A stretch of 64,000 nt of DNA, taken from the NCBI GenBank assembly GCA_964420925.1, contig CAYQVB010000115.1:1-64000 (forward strand), in the 5' to 3' direction. The notes under the pieces were generated by a model. It searched no databases. It was not told the DNA's origin and saw nothing but the letters and a program-made list of their open reading frames with translations. Position 1 is the first letter of the stretch, and each line of letters opens with the position of its first letter. Shown here piece by piece: positions 15,937-24,223 of this stretch. Made by a program: the position numbers and the translations under genes. The stretch is from JAJEAD01 sp964420925 (lineage in GTDB: Bacteria > Pseudomonadota > Gammaproteobacteria > HK1).

Positions 15937-16739
15937 TGGGACGCTCCATGCGTCTCGTGGACATCGGCGCCAACCTCGGCCACGAGAGCTTCCGTGGCGA
16001 CCTCGAAGAGGTTCTGGAGCGGGCCCGGCGGGCAGGGGTCGAGCGGATCGTGGTCACCGGAGCCTCGGAGACGGAGAGCGTGGTCGCTCAGCGCCTCGCC
16101 GCCCGCTTCCCGAGGTGGCTCCGCGCCACCGCGGGCGTGCATCCCCATCTCGCCCGCGAATGGAGCGACGCGAGCGCCGGCGCCCTGCGCGCGCTGCTCG
16201 CTCGACCCGAGGTGGTCGCGGTGGGAGAGGCGGGGCTCGACTTCTACCGCGACTTCTCGCCGCGCGCGTGCCAGGAACGCGCCTTCGAGGCGCAGATCGA
16301 GCTCGCGACCGAGCTCGCGATGCCGCTCTTCATGCATGAGCGCGACGCGTGCGAGCGCTTCGTCGCCATCCTCGCGCGCCATCGCCACCGCCTCGGACCG
16401 GCCGTCGTCCACTGCTTCACCGGCGATGAGCGGGCGCTCGACGCGTACCTCGACCTCGATCTCCACATCGGCATCACCGGCTGGATCTGCGACGAGCGTC
16501 GCGGCCTGCACCTCCATCGCCTGGTGAAGAAGATCCCCTCCGAGCGGCTGATGGTGGAGACCGACGCCCCCTACCTGCTGCCGCGCGACCTCCGGCCACG
16601 ACCGAAGGGCCGGCGCAACGAGCCCGCCTGCCTTCCCCACATCGTCGAGCGCATCGCACACTATCGCGGCGAGACTCCGGATCAGCTCGCCGAGAGCTCC
16701 ACCCGAGCCGCTGAAGCCTTCTTCGGGCTCGATCTCTGA
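15936..16739 (+). CDS. tatD: TatD metal-dependent DNase/deoxyribonuclease
   Basis: A 267-residue TIM-barrel hydrolase of the TatD family. It closely follows E. coli TatD in motif order: LVDIGANL, TAGVHPH, GEAGLDFYRDFS, PLFMHERDA, VHCFTG, GITGWICDERRGL and ETDAPYLLPRDL. The metal-binding histidines and aspartates are all in place. Family members are Mg2+-dependent 3'-5' exonucleases or DNases with a role in DNA repair. Start at 15936 overlaps the terC stop; an in-frame ATG at 15948 (MRLVDIGANL) would match other TatD N-termini even better. The neighbour is terC, not the tatABC translocase genes. Confidence 0.93.
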   Translation: MGRSMRLVDIGANLGHESFRGDLEEVLERARRAGVERIVVTGASETESVVAQRLAARFPRWLRATAGVHPHLAREWSDASAGALRALLARPEVVAVGEAGLDFYRDFSPRACQERAFEAQIELATELAMPLFMHERDACERFVAILARHRHRLGPAVVHCFTGDERALDAYLDLDLHIGITGWICDERRGLHLHRLVKKIPSERLMVETDAPYLLPRDLRPRPKGRRNEPACLPHIVERIAHYRGETPDQLAESSTRAAEAFFGLDL

Positions 16740-16983
16740 AACGGCGTCAACTGGATTACGTTCCGGGTCCCGGGAGACCTCACGTCACCACGAAAGCGGT
16801 TGCTCCCGCTCAACGTCTGCTCCCGTGATGCTCGTGCCTCGCTGGCCGGCGCGCCGGCGTCGCGGATGTTGCACAATCACCTGGAGTGCGCGGGTCGCCG
16901 GCGCCCGCGCGCGGGACATCCGGCACGGGCGGCGCTGCGGGCCCCGCGTGCCCCGGACCAGGGCGAGAGAGGGGGGGAACCCG

Positions 16984-17391
16984 ATGGCGCACGAGAGGCT
17001 TCGCAAGTTCAATACGAAAGACACCTATCCCGATCAGAGCCTGGACAACGACCTCTGCCAGGTGGTGCGTGCCGGCAACATGGTCTTCGTCCGGGGGCAG
17101 GTCGGAAGCGATTTCGACGGCAATGCAATCGGGGTAGGGGACGCGGGCGCTCAGGCCGAACAGGCGATGAGCAACGTCGACCAACTGCTGCGCGAGGCGG
17201 GCAGCGAGCTCGCTCACGTCTGCCGCACCGTCATCTATCTCACCGACCGGGCCTATCGCGACGACGTGTACCGCGTCATCGGCCGTTGGCTGAAGGGGGT
17301 GTACCCGGTGTCGACCGGCATCATCGTGGACGGCCTCGCCCGCCCGGAATGGCTGATGGAAATCGAAGTGACCGCGGTGATCCCCGACTAG
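16984..17391 (+). CDS. RidA/YjgF-family protein
   Basis: A 135-residue protein of the YjgF/YER057c/UK114 fold, with the family segments GQVGSDFDGNA, NVDQLLREAGS and VCRTVIYLTDR. RidA proper hydrolyses reactive enamine/imine intermediates with an arginine in a PxR segment. At that place this protein has YPVSTGIIVDGLA, so by my manual alignment the arginine is missing. That would put it in a Rid subgroup without proven deaminase activity. A strong purine-rich ribosome-binding site (GAGAGAGGGGGG) precedes the ATG at 16984. Confidence 0.85.
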   Translation: MAHERLRKFNTKDTYPDQSLDNDLCQVVRAGNMVFVRGQVGSDFDGNAIGVGDAGAQAEQAMSNVDQLLREAGSELAHVCRTVIYLTDRAYRDDVYRVIGRWLKGVYPVSTGIIVDGLARPEWLMEIEVTAVIPD

Positions 17392-17609
17392 CGCGGACTC
17401 CGGTGGCCACGAGCCCGTCTCGAGGGCCTGCGCGGGCCGGGGCCCGAGGGGCGAGGAGTGAAGGATGGGACATCGACCCGAGAGTCGTGGACTCTCGAGG
17501 TGCCGGCCGGAGCCGCGGTCTTTCGACGACGCAAGCAGCGCCCGCGCCGTACGGATTCCGCGGACCCGCTTCCGGAAATCGGATCCGCCTCCGGAAGTTC
17601 GACCGGAGC

Positions 17610-17999
17610 TCAGTCCTGCCCCGACTCCGGCCATTCCGCGAGCACCCGCCGCGCGATGCGAAAGGACTCCACTCCGGCGGGAACGCCGCAGTAGATGGTG
17701 ATCTGGGTGAGGGTCTCGCGCAGCTCCTCGCGGGTGCAGCCGTTGCGAAGGGCCCCCTTGAAGTGCAGCTCGAATTCATGGCTGCGCCCCAGTGCCGCGA
17801 GCATGCCCAGGTTCAGCAGGCTGCGCTGCTTGCGGCTGAGCACGTCGTTTCCCCAGCACACTCCCCAGCAGTACTCGGTAACGAGCGCCTGGAAGTCGCG
17901 GTTGAAGTCGTCCGCGTTGTTGATGGCGTTGTCCACGTAGCGCTCGCCGAGCACTTCCTTGCGGGCGGCGAGACCCGCATCGTAGAGGGCATGGTCCAT
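17610..17999 (-). CDS. pcaC: Carboxymuconolactone decarboxylase family protein
   Basis: A 129-residue all-helical protein resembling gamma-carboxymuconolactone decarboxylase of the beta-ketoadipate pathway. Visible motifs are RKQRSLLNLGMLAALGR, HEFELHFKGALRNGCTREEL and ITIYCGVPAGVESFRIA, in family order and at full length. The start is the ATG at 17999; the frame upstream is open but lacks homology. No other beta-ketoadipate genes adjoin it, though an intradiol dioxygenase lies at 29615. The PcaC function is therefore probable, not established, and AhpD-like or other CMD activities are alternatives. Confidence 0.75.
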   Translation of the reverse strand: MDHALYDAGLAARKEVLGERYVDNAINNADDFNRDFQALVTEYCWGVCWGNDVLSRKQRSLLNLGMLAALGRSHEFELHFKGALRNGCTREELRETLTQITIYCGVPAGVESFRIARRVLAEWPESGQD

Positions 18000-18130
18000 T
18001 GTTCGGTCTCCTCGTGTCTCCAAAGGGGATTGGTGTGGCGAGGGGCGCCTCCGGCGACCCCGGCAGTGGGGATTATGTCGCCATCCGCTGCGCAAGGGTC
18101 CCGGCCGCCCCCGACTCGGAGGCGCCCGGC

Positions 18131-19915
18131 TCAGGCCGCCGCGAAATGCAGGATCTGTCGTGGGTCGTCAATTGCGTAGACGGACACGCTTTCGCCGCGC
18201 CCCCTGAGTTCTGCTTCGTGGAGGGGATGGGCAGAGAGATCGATGCCCGCGGCTGCGGCGAGGGCCGTGGAAACGACCAGCGTGCAGCCGAGCGACTTGG
18301 ACTCCGATTCGAGCCTTGCCGCGACGTTCACGTTGTCCCCGACGGCGGAGAGATTGGGCGAGCTCGGGGGGCCCATGGTCCCCACGATGGCGTCACCGCA
18401 GTGGATGCCGATCCCGATGCGCAGCGGCTGCGCAAGCTCACCTTCCAGCCTCGCGTTCAGACTCGACAATCGACGGGCCATTTCGGCCGCGCCCCGAAGC
18501 GCCTCCCGGGCTCCATTCTCGAGACCCGATTCCAGTCCGTACAGCGCCATGAGCCCGTCACCGGAGAACTGGGCGTAGTGGCCGCCGGTCTCTTCGAGTG
18601 CAGCCCACATCTCGGAAAAGAACTGGTTGAGGATGAACACCACGTCGTAGGGGAGCCGCCCTTCTCCGAAGCGGGTCGAGTCGCGCAGGTCGATGAACAT
18701 GACGACGATCGCCTGCTCGCGGCCCGAGACCCCGCCCGGCTGATGGACCAGCGCCGGAGTCGCCTTGGCCGAAATCAACGGGCTCACCGACAGGTCGCTC
18801 TCCGGCCTGGTCTGACATGCCAGCCGCACGTTGGGCTCCGCTTCGATTCGGGCGAGCGCCTGCTTCTCCAATCCATTGGGTTTCGGCAGAGCGTCGAGTC
18901 CTCGACCGACGCGTACGCGGCAGGTCGTGCAGCGACCGCGGCCGCCGCAAATCGACGCGTGAGGGACATCGGCGGCGCGCACCGCTTCGAGAATCGAACG
19001 CCCTACCGGCGCCTCCAGCGTACTGCCGTTCGCATGGTGCAGACGATAGCGCCGCCCGCGGGCCATCCTGCGCAGCCGACGCTGCCTCACGAGCAGGACC
19101 GCGACCAATACGGTGACGAAAGCGACGAGGACCGTGGATTCCAGGCTCGCGACCCGCTCTCGCGCGGCCGGCTCGACGCCTTCCAGGGCGGCGTAGATGA
19201 CCGCGCCCGCGTTCTCTTCGAGCAGCAGGCGTCGAACCTCAAGGCCGGATTCCACGAAACCGAGCAGGGACCCGACGGGCAGCAGCAGCGCTGCGGCGTA
19301 GAGGTACGGAAGCGCTCGGGGATACCAGGCCTGGAGGCGCAGCCAGAAGTGCAATCCGACGACCACATGCAGCCACACGACGAGCAGGAGCAGCGTCTGC
19401 CGCGCCAGATTGAAGTCGTCGGTCCAGATGGCGCCCAGGACGAGGGGATAGTCGACCTCGACGCCAAGCAGTTCCCGAGCGCCGCGGGTACCGGTTGCGT
19501 GCGCTGCGATGAGCGGAACGACGAGAAGGCCCAGGACGAGTTGCGCCGCTTCCCACGCCGGCATGCGCAGCGTGCTGCGCCGGTAGAGCGCGACGAGCGC
19601 CAGCGCGAAATGGACTGCAAACGATCCATAGAGCAGGGCCAGCATCGCCGGCATGCCCCAGACCGCCTGCATCCCTTCGCGGGCACGCTCCATCGCCGCG
19701 ATCGAGACCAGGCCGAGGGCATGGTTGGCAAGATGCAGGGTCACGTACGCCGCAACCACCAGCCCGCTCCCCAGTCGAAGGCCGCGCTCCATCGCCGGTC
19801 GCCGCGGGACGAGGGTACGCACCCGATCCCGGGTTCGCCCCAGCCACCGCTTTGGCGTGGCGACGCCGGAATTCAACGGCGGTGCCCGCAGGTGCTCAGG
19901 GATACCATCTTGCAA
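18131..19915 (-). CDS. Membrane class III adenylate cyclase with six-helix heme-type anchor and 2Fe-2S domain (CyaC-like)
   Basis: A 594-residue protein in three parts. Residues about 45-280 hold roughly six membrane helices with histidines H61, H65, H102, H139, H183 and H189, recalling the diheme-b anchor of succinate dehydrogenase. Residues 290-385 are a plant-type 2Fe-2S ferredoxin domain with C323, C329, C332 and C367. Residues 400-590 are a class III cyclase with metal aspartates D409 (FIDLRDSTRF) and D453 (FSGDGLMALYG) and the NVNVAARLES motif. This is the layout described for Sinorhizobium meliloti CyaC, a quinone-responsive adenylate cyclase. The predicted output is cAMP in response to quinone-pool redox state. 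The annotated start is a TTG at 19915; the first ATG is at 19792 (MERGLRLGSG), just before the first helix. Confidence 0.88.
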   Translation of the reverse strand: MQDGIPEHLRAPPLNSGVATPKRWLGRTRDRVRTLVPRRPAMERGLRLGSGLVVAAYVTLHLANHALGLVSIAAMERAREGMQAVWGMPAMLALLYGSFAVHFALALVALYRRSTLRMPAWEAAQLVLGLLVVPLIAAHATGTRGARELLGVEVDYPLVLGAIWTDDFNLARQTLLLLVVWLHVVVGLHFWLRLQAWYPRALPYLYAAALLLPVGSLLGFVESGLEVRRLLLEENAGAVIYAALEGVEPAARERVASLESTVLVAFVTVLVAVLLVRQRRLRRMARGRRYRLHHANGSTLEAPVGRSILEAVRAADVPHASICGGRGRCTTCRVRVGRGLDALPKPNGLEKQALARIEAEPNVRLACQTRPESDLSVSPLISAKATPALVHQPGGVSGREQAIVVMFIDLRDSTRFGEGRLPYDVVFILNQFFSEMWAALEETGGHYAQFSGDGLMALYGLESGLENGAREALRGAAEMARRLSSLNARLEGELAQPLRIGIGIHCGDAIVGTMGPPSSPNLSAVGDNVNVAARLESESKSLGCTLVVSTALAAAAGIDLSAHPLHEAELRGRGESVSVYAIDDPRQILHFAAA

Positions 19916-20404
19916 TGCCGATCCTGGGGCGATTCAGGCGATTGGGGTACCCGCGGGCGGTGAGTGTGCGAACGCTTCTGGGCGGGGCGGGATCTGCGAT
20001 CCTGCAATGGTCCGGTCGGCCTCAGGGCCCGTCTCGGCGGGCGAATGAATCGATGCCCGCGACCGGGAGAGCCTACGGGCAGCACCGGGAGAATGGCAAC
20101 CGCGTGGCGCCTTGCGCGGCGCCGGAGGGCGCGGAAGTGGGAACCGGGCTGGTGGAGGGCCTGCCCACTACGATGCAACGCCGGACCGCGCGACCCGGAT
20201 GCCTGTTCTGCGGCGCGCATGCGCTGCCGGACGCGACCAGGAACCGTCCTCGAGCAGGCCATCCGGATTCCGATTGACGTTCGGGGTCTTGGCGGAAAGC
20301 TGCGGCTCAGGGGAGAATGCACCTCCACCGCGTACGCGGGTTGTCTGCTCCACTCCCCGGGAGGGGGATGAACGAAGCGGGCCAAGGCGGAGGACCGAAC
20401 GGAG
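19916..20404. other. Divergent intergenic region between cyclase and RsbW-like genes
   Basis: Nearly 490 bp separate the divergent cyclase and kinase genes. Frames on both strands have arginine-rich, shadow-like translations with no recognisable family. I see no tRNA and no clear long inverted repeat. The region presumably holds the promoters of both genes. Binding sites for a cAMP receptor protein were not identifiable by eye. Confidence 0.4.
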
Positions 20405-20830
20405 TTGAACCAGGAACAGCTCGAGATTTCGCTCGACAATGACTTGCGCGAACTCGCCGGGGTCGCGTCGGAGATCGACCGCTACTGCGAAGCCCGCGAC
20501 CTCGAGCCGCAAGTCGCCTACGCCGTCAACCTGTCGGTCGACGAGATCCTGACGAATACCATCAGCTACGGGTACGACGACGACGAGCCCCATCGAATCG
20601 AACTCGTCGTACGCATGGAGGATGCGGCGCTGGTCGTCGTCATCGAGGACGACAGCACGGCCTTCGACGTCACGGTGGAGACGCAACCCGAAGTGGATGC
20701 GCCGCTCAGCGAGCGGGAAATCGGCGGGCTCGGCCTCTTCCTGGTGCACCAGATGATGGATGGCGTGGAGTACCGGCGACGGGACGGACGCAACGTCGTG
20801 ACCCTCACCAAGAGAGTGGCTGCCGAGTGA
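20405..20830 (+). CDS. RsbW-like ATP-binding protein (anti-sigma-factor kinase fold)
   Basis: A 141-residue single-domain GHKL ATPase of the HATPase_c_2/RsbW type. The N-box is NLSVDEILTNTISYGY and the glycine box EIGGLGLFLVHQMMD, at about residues 42-57 and 102-116. Such proteins act in partner-switching: they bind a sigma factor and phosphorylate an anti-sigma antagonist. No antagonist or sigma gene is adjacent. The start is TTG at 20405 (MNQEQLEISLDNDL), preceded by AAGGCGGAGG. Its stop overlaps the next gene start (GTGA), which couples it to a racemase. It is divergent from the adenylate cyclase, hinting at a shared signalling locus; that link is inference. Confidence 0.82.
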   Translation: MNQEQLEISLDNDLRELAGVASEIDRYCEARDLEPQVAYAVNLSVDEILTNTISYGYDDDEPHRIELVVRMEDAALVVVIEDDSTAFDVTVETQPEVDAPLSEREIGGLGLFLVHQMMDGVEYRRRDGRNVVTLTKRVAAE

Positions 20831-21489
20831 CCCGTCCCGCCCCCCTGGTGGTCCTCAACCCCAACTCGACGCAGGCGGTGACCGATGCACTTTCCACCGC
20901 GCTCGACCCGATGCGCCTGCCCGGCGGACCGGCGATCGAGTGCGCCACCCTCGCCGGCACCCCCGCGGGCATCGAGACGGATTCCGACGTGGCGGCGGTG
21001 GTCGAACCGATCTGCGATTTCTTCCGGGCGCGGCAGGAGAAGACGAGCGCCTTCGTCATTGCGTGTTTCAGCGACCCCGGCATCGATGCAGCGCGCAGCG
21101 CCGTCGACCGGCCGGTCTTCGGGATGGCGGAGAGCGGATACCTGACCGCGCTCAGCCGGGGGGAGCGATTCGGGGTAGTCTCCATCCTGCCGGAGGCGGT
21201 GGCGCGCCACCGGCGCCACATCGAACGTATCGGAATCGGCTCGCGGCTCGCGGCGGATCTGCCCGTGGGGCTCGGGGTGACGGATCTCTCCGACGAGCAA
21301 CGCACCTTCGGACGCTTGCGCGAGATCGGGCGGGCACTCCGCGACGAGCATCGCGCCGACGTGGTGCTGCTCGGCTGCGCGGGTATGGCGCAGTACCGTC
21401 GCCGGCTGGAGGAGGCGCTCGGGTTGCCGGTGGTGGAACCGGTCCAGGCCGCGGTGACCCTGGCCCTGGGGGCGGTCCTGGAAGCCTGA
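20827..21489 (+). CDS. Aspartate/glutamate (hydantoin) racemase family protein
   Basis: A 220-residue Asp/Glu/hydantoin racemase-superfamily enzyme. The two-cysteine acid/base pair is visible as AFVIACFSDPGID and LLGCAGMAQYRRRLEE. The N-terminus LVVLNPNSTQAVTDAL is typical of hydantoin racemases. It would interconvert D- and L-5-substituted hydantoins. The position next to a D-carbamoylase and a hydantoinase (opposite strand, convergent) strongly supports this role. It starts with a GTG inside the GTGA overlap with the RsbW-like gene, so the two are translated together. Allantoin racemase is an alternative within the family. Confidence 0.83.
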   Translation: MTRPAPLVVLNPNSTQAVTDALSTALDPMRLPGGPAIECATLAGTPAGIETDSDVAAVVEPICDFFRARQEKTSAFVIACFSDPGIDAARSAVDRPVFGMAESGYLTALSRGERFGVVSILPEAVARHRRHIERIGIGSRLAADLPVGLGVTDLSDEQRTFGRLREIGRALRDEHRADVVLLGCAGMAQYRRRLEEALGLPVVEPVQAAVTLALGAVLEA

Positions 21490-21638
21490 GCGCGGCGCTC
21501 GGCTCGCGCCCGACGCCGCGGTGGCGGCGCATCCACCGGCGGCGATGGTGGTAGCGCGGGAGGAACGGACCGGCGATTCCGTGCAATCTCGCCATGTCCC
21601 GCCTCATCCGAACACGAATGCGGCCGTGTCTCCCCCGC

Positions 21639-22580
21639 TCAGCCCGGCGGAGGGGGAAGGGGTCCGGTGCGTTCCGTGATCAGGCCGTAGTGCTCGATAC
21701 GGCGGTGGGCCTCGAAGTTGAACACCGTCTTCTTGATGTAGTCGCCGAGGTCGAGGTCGCAGTCGAAGGAGACCACCTCGTCCTCTTCCGTGAGGGCCTG
21801 CGCCACCCGCTCGCCGGTGGGGGCGATGATGCACGACCCGCCGATCATCCCGAAGCCGTCCTCCGCGCCCGCCTTCGCCGCCGCCACCACCCAGGTCCCG
21901 TTCTGGTAGGCGCCCGCCTGCATGGTGAGGTGGTTGTGGAAGGACTTGAGGTGCTTCGGCTCCGGGTGATACTGGTTGGTGTCGGGGGTGTTGTAGCCGA
22001 CCATCATCAACTCCACGCCTTTGAGGCTCATGACCCGGTAGGTCTCGGGCCAGCGGCGGTCGTTGCAGATGCACATCCCCATCACCCGTCCGAACAGGCG
22101 CCACACCGGGAAGCCGAGGTTGCCGACCTCGAAGTAACGCTTCTCCAGGTGCTGGAAGTCCAGCGCGGGGCGGTGGTCGGCGTGGCCGGGCAGGTGCACC
22201 TTGCGGTACTTGCCCACGATGTCGCCGTCGGGGCCGACCAGGATGGCGGTGTTGTAGTGGTGGAGCCGGCCCTCTTCCTCGCAGAGCTCCGCGTAGCCCA
22301 GGTAGAAGGCCACTCCGAGCCGCTTCGCTTCGTCGAACAGGGGCTGGGTCTGCGGCCCCGGCATTTCGCGTTCGAAGAAGCGGTCCGCCTCCGCCGCATC
22401 GTCCCACCAGTAGCGCGGAAAGAAGGTGGTGAGCGCGAGCTCGGGGAACACCACCAGCCGGCAGCCCGCGCCATGCGCCTCCCTCAGCATCTCCAGCAGA
22501 CGCTTGACCACCGATTCGCGATCGTCGGACAGGTGAACGGGGCCGAGCTGGGCGGCGGCGGTGCGCAGATAGCGGGTCAT
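21639..22580 (-). CDS. N-carbamoyl-D-amino-acid hydrolase (nitrilase superfamily)
   Basis: A 313-residue amidohydrolase of the nitrilase superfamily that hydrolyses N-carbamoyl amino acids to the amino acid, CO2 and ammonia. The Glu-Lys-Cys triad is at E47 (FPELALTTFF), K127 (KYRKVHLPGH) and C172 (MCICNDRRWPE). These are the same positions as in the well-studied Agrobacterium D-carbamoylase. HADHRP and the NDRRWPETYRV segment also match that enzyme. Start is the ATG at 22580. The hydantoinase ends only 23 bp upstream on the same strand, so the pair forms an operon carrying out two consecutive steps. Beta-ureidopropionase is the main alternative. Confidence 0.88.
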   Translation of the reverse strand: MTRYLRTAAAQLGPVHLSDDRESVVKRLLEMLREAHGAGCRLVVFPELALTTFFPRYWWDDAAEADRFFEREMPGPQTQPLFDEAKRLGVAFYLGYAELCEEEGRLHHYNTAILVGPDGDIVGKYRKVHLPGHADHRPALDFQHLEKRYFEVGNLGFPVWRLFGRVMGMCICNDRRWPETYRVMSLKGVELMMVGYNTPDTNQYHPEPKHLKSFHNHLTMQAGAYQNGTWVVAAAKAGAEDGFGMIGGSCIIAPTGERVAQALTEEDEVVSFDCDLDLGDYIKKTVFNFEAHRRIEHYGLITERTGPLPPPPG

Positions 22581-22603
22581 TTCGTTCTTGCTCCTCGGGT
22601 TCC

Positions 22604-24070
22604 TCAGCCGAGCAGGTCGGCATTCCAGTTTCGCGCCGGGTCCAGCTCGGGGACGATCCGCCCGAGGGGTCGCGCCCGCTCCGGCGGCGCGCATCGCAGG
22701 AACTCGCCGCTGCCGCGCTCGACCTGGAGGGCGCCGTCGGCGACCACGATCCGCCCGCGGCTCAGCACGGTCTCCGGCCAGCCGCGCACGACTCGCCCTT
22801 CGTAGGGGGTGTAGCCGACGTTGTCGTGCAGCATTTTCGTGCCGATGGTGACTTCCTTCTCCGGATTCCAGATCGCGATGTCCGCGTCCGCCCCGACCGT
22901 GATGCTGCCCTTGCGCGGGTAGAGCCCGTAGAGCCGGGCCGCGTTGGTCGCGGTCAGGGCGACGAAGCGGTTGAGGTCGATGCGCCCCTTGCCGACCCCT
23001 TCCGAGAAGAGCAGGGGCAGGCGCGCTTCGATGCCCGGCACCCCGTTCGCGATGTCCTTGAAGGCCGCGTTCGGACCCTTCGCGAGCTTGCCGCTCGCGT
23101 CGAAGCGGTAGGGCGCATGGTCGGAGGAGAAGACCTCGAAGGTCCCGTCCTCCAGGCCGCTCCACACCGCTGCCTGCGCCGCCTCGTCCCGGGGAGGCGG
23201 GCTGCAGCAGTACATCGCCCCCTCCAGGCCCTCCCGGTCGAGGTCCTTCACGGTGAGGAAGAGGTACTGGGGACAGGTCTCGCCGAAGATCCGCAGGCCC
23301 CGGCGGCGCGCGTCGCGGATGGCCTCGATCGCCTCGCGGGCCGAGACGTGCACGATGAGCAGGGGCACGTCGATCAGCGCCGCCAGGTCGATGGCGCGGC
23401 TCGTCGCTTCGCCCTCGGCGATGCGGGGGTGGCTCACTGCGTGGTATCGGGGCAGCCGGTGCCCGCGCTCGAGCAGGCGCCGGCTGAACCAGCGAATGAC
23501 GTCGTGGTTCTCCGCGTGCACCATGACCATCGCCTGCTCGCGCCGTGCGACCTCCAGCACGTCGAGCATCTGGTAGTCGTCGAGGCGCAGGGCCTCGTAG
23601 GTCATGTACACCTTGAACGAGGTGTAGCCGTCACGGATGAGCGCGGGAAGCTCCTGGCCGAGCACCTGCTCCGTCGGGTCGGAGATGATGAGGTGGAAGG
23701 CGTAGTCCACCACCGCCTTGGGGCCGGCGCGCGCGTGGTAGTCCTCGACCACTTCGCGCAGCGACTGTCCGCGGTGCTGGGCAGCGAAGGGGATGATGGT
23801 GGTGGTGCCGCCGAAGGCGGCGGAGACGGTGCCGGAATGGAAGTCGTCGGCGCACATCACCCCGAAGGAGGACTGCTGCTCGATGTGGCAGTGACTGTCT
23901 ATGCCGCCCGGCAGCACGAGGCGATCCTTCGCGTCGATCTCGCGGGTCGCCCGCGGCAGGTTGCGCGCGAGCGCCACGACCCGCCCCTCCCGAACCCCGA
24001 CGTCGCAGACCATGGTGTCGCTCGCGCTCACCACGGTGCCGTTGCGTACCACGAGGTCGAGAGGGTCCAT
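22604..24070 (-). CDS. hydA: D-hydantoinase/dihydropyrimidinase
   Basis: A 488-residue cyclic amidohydrolase with a complete binuclear zinc site. H60 and H62 lie in GGIDSHCHIEQ, the carbamylated lysine is K153 (SFKVYMTYEA), and the remaining ligands are H185 (VHAEN), H241 (VHVSA) and D317 (SSDHAPY). It opens dihydropyrimidines or 5-monosubstituted hydantoins to N-carbamoyl amino acids. The downstream D-carbamoylase, 23 bp away, then completes conversion, and a racemase lies nearby. Length is normal. The ATG at 24070 is unambiguous. Whether the natural substrate is a pyrimidine or another cyclic amide cannot be read from the sequence. Confidence 0.9.
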   Translation of the reverse strand: MDPLDLVVRNGTVVSASDTMVCDVGVREGRVVALARNLPRATREIDAKDRLVLPGGIDSHCHIEQQSSFGVMCADDFHSGTVSAAFGGTTTIIPFAAQHRGQSLREVVEDYHARAGPKAVVDYAFHLIISDPTEQVLGQELPALIRDGYTSFKVYMTYEALRLDDYQMLDVLEVARREQAMVMVHAENHDVIRWFSRRLLERGHRLPRYHAVSHPRIAEGEATSRAIDLAALIDVPLLIVHVSAREAIEAIRDARRRGLRIFGETCPQYLFLTVKDLDREGLEGAMYCCSPPPRDEAAQAAVWSGLEDGTFEVFSSDHAPYRFDASGKLAKGPNAAFKDIANGVPGIEARLPLLFSEGVGKGRIDLNRFVALTATNAARLYGLYPRKGSITVGADADIAIWNPEKEVTIGTKMLHDNVGYTPYEGRVVRGWPETVLSRGRIVVADGALQVERGSGEFLRCAPPERARPLGRIVPELDPARNWNADLLG

Positions 24071-24223
24071 GCAGATTCTCCAGGCGCGGGTCGGAGGGAT
24101 GATAGCGGAGTCGGCGCTTCCCGGGCGCGCAATGGTCGTCGGCCGACCCGGGGCGCGCGGGCGCGCGATCGGTCGCGAGGGACACCGCGATCGTTCCCTT
24201 CGCTCGTGCCACGGCCGGAAGCC

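Noticed and set aside
16740..18179. Plus-strand frame of 459 codons spanning the RidA-like and carboxymuconolactone decarboxylase genes
   Set aside because: It overlaps two supported genes in other frames and its translation is arginine/alanine-rich without motifs.
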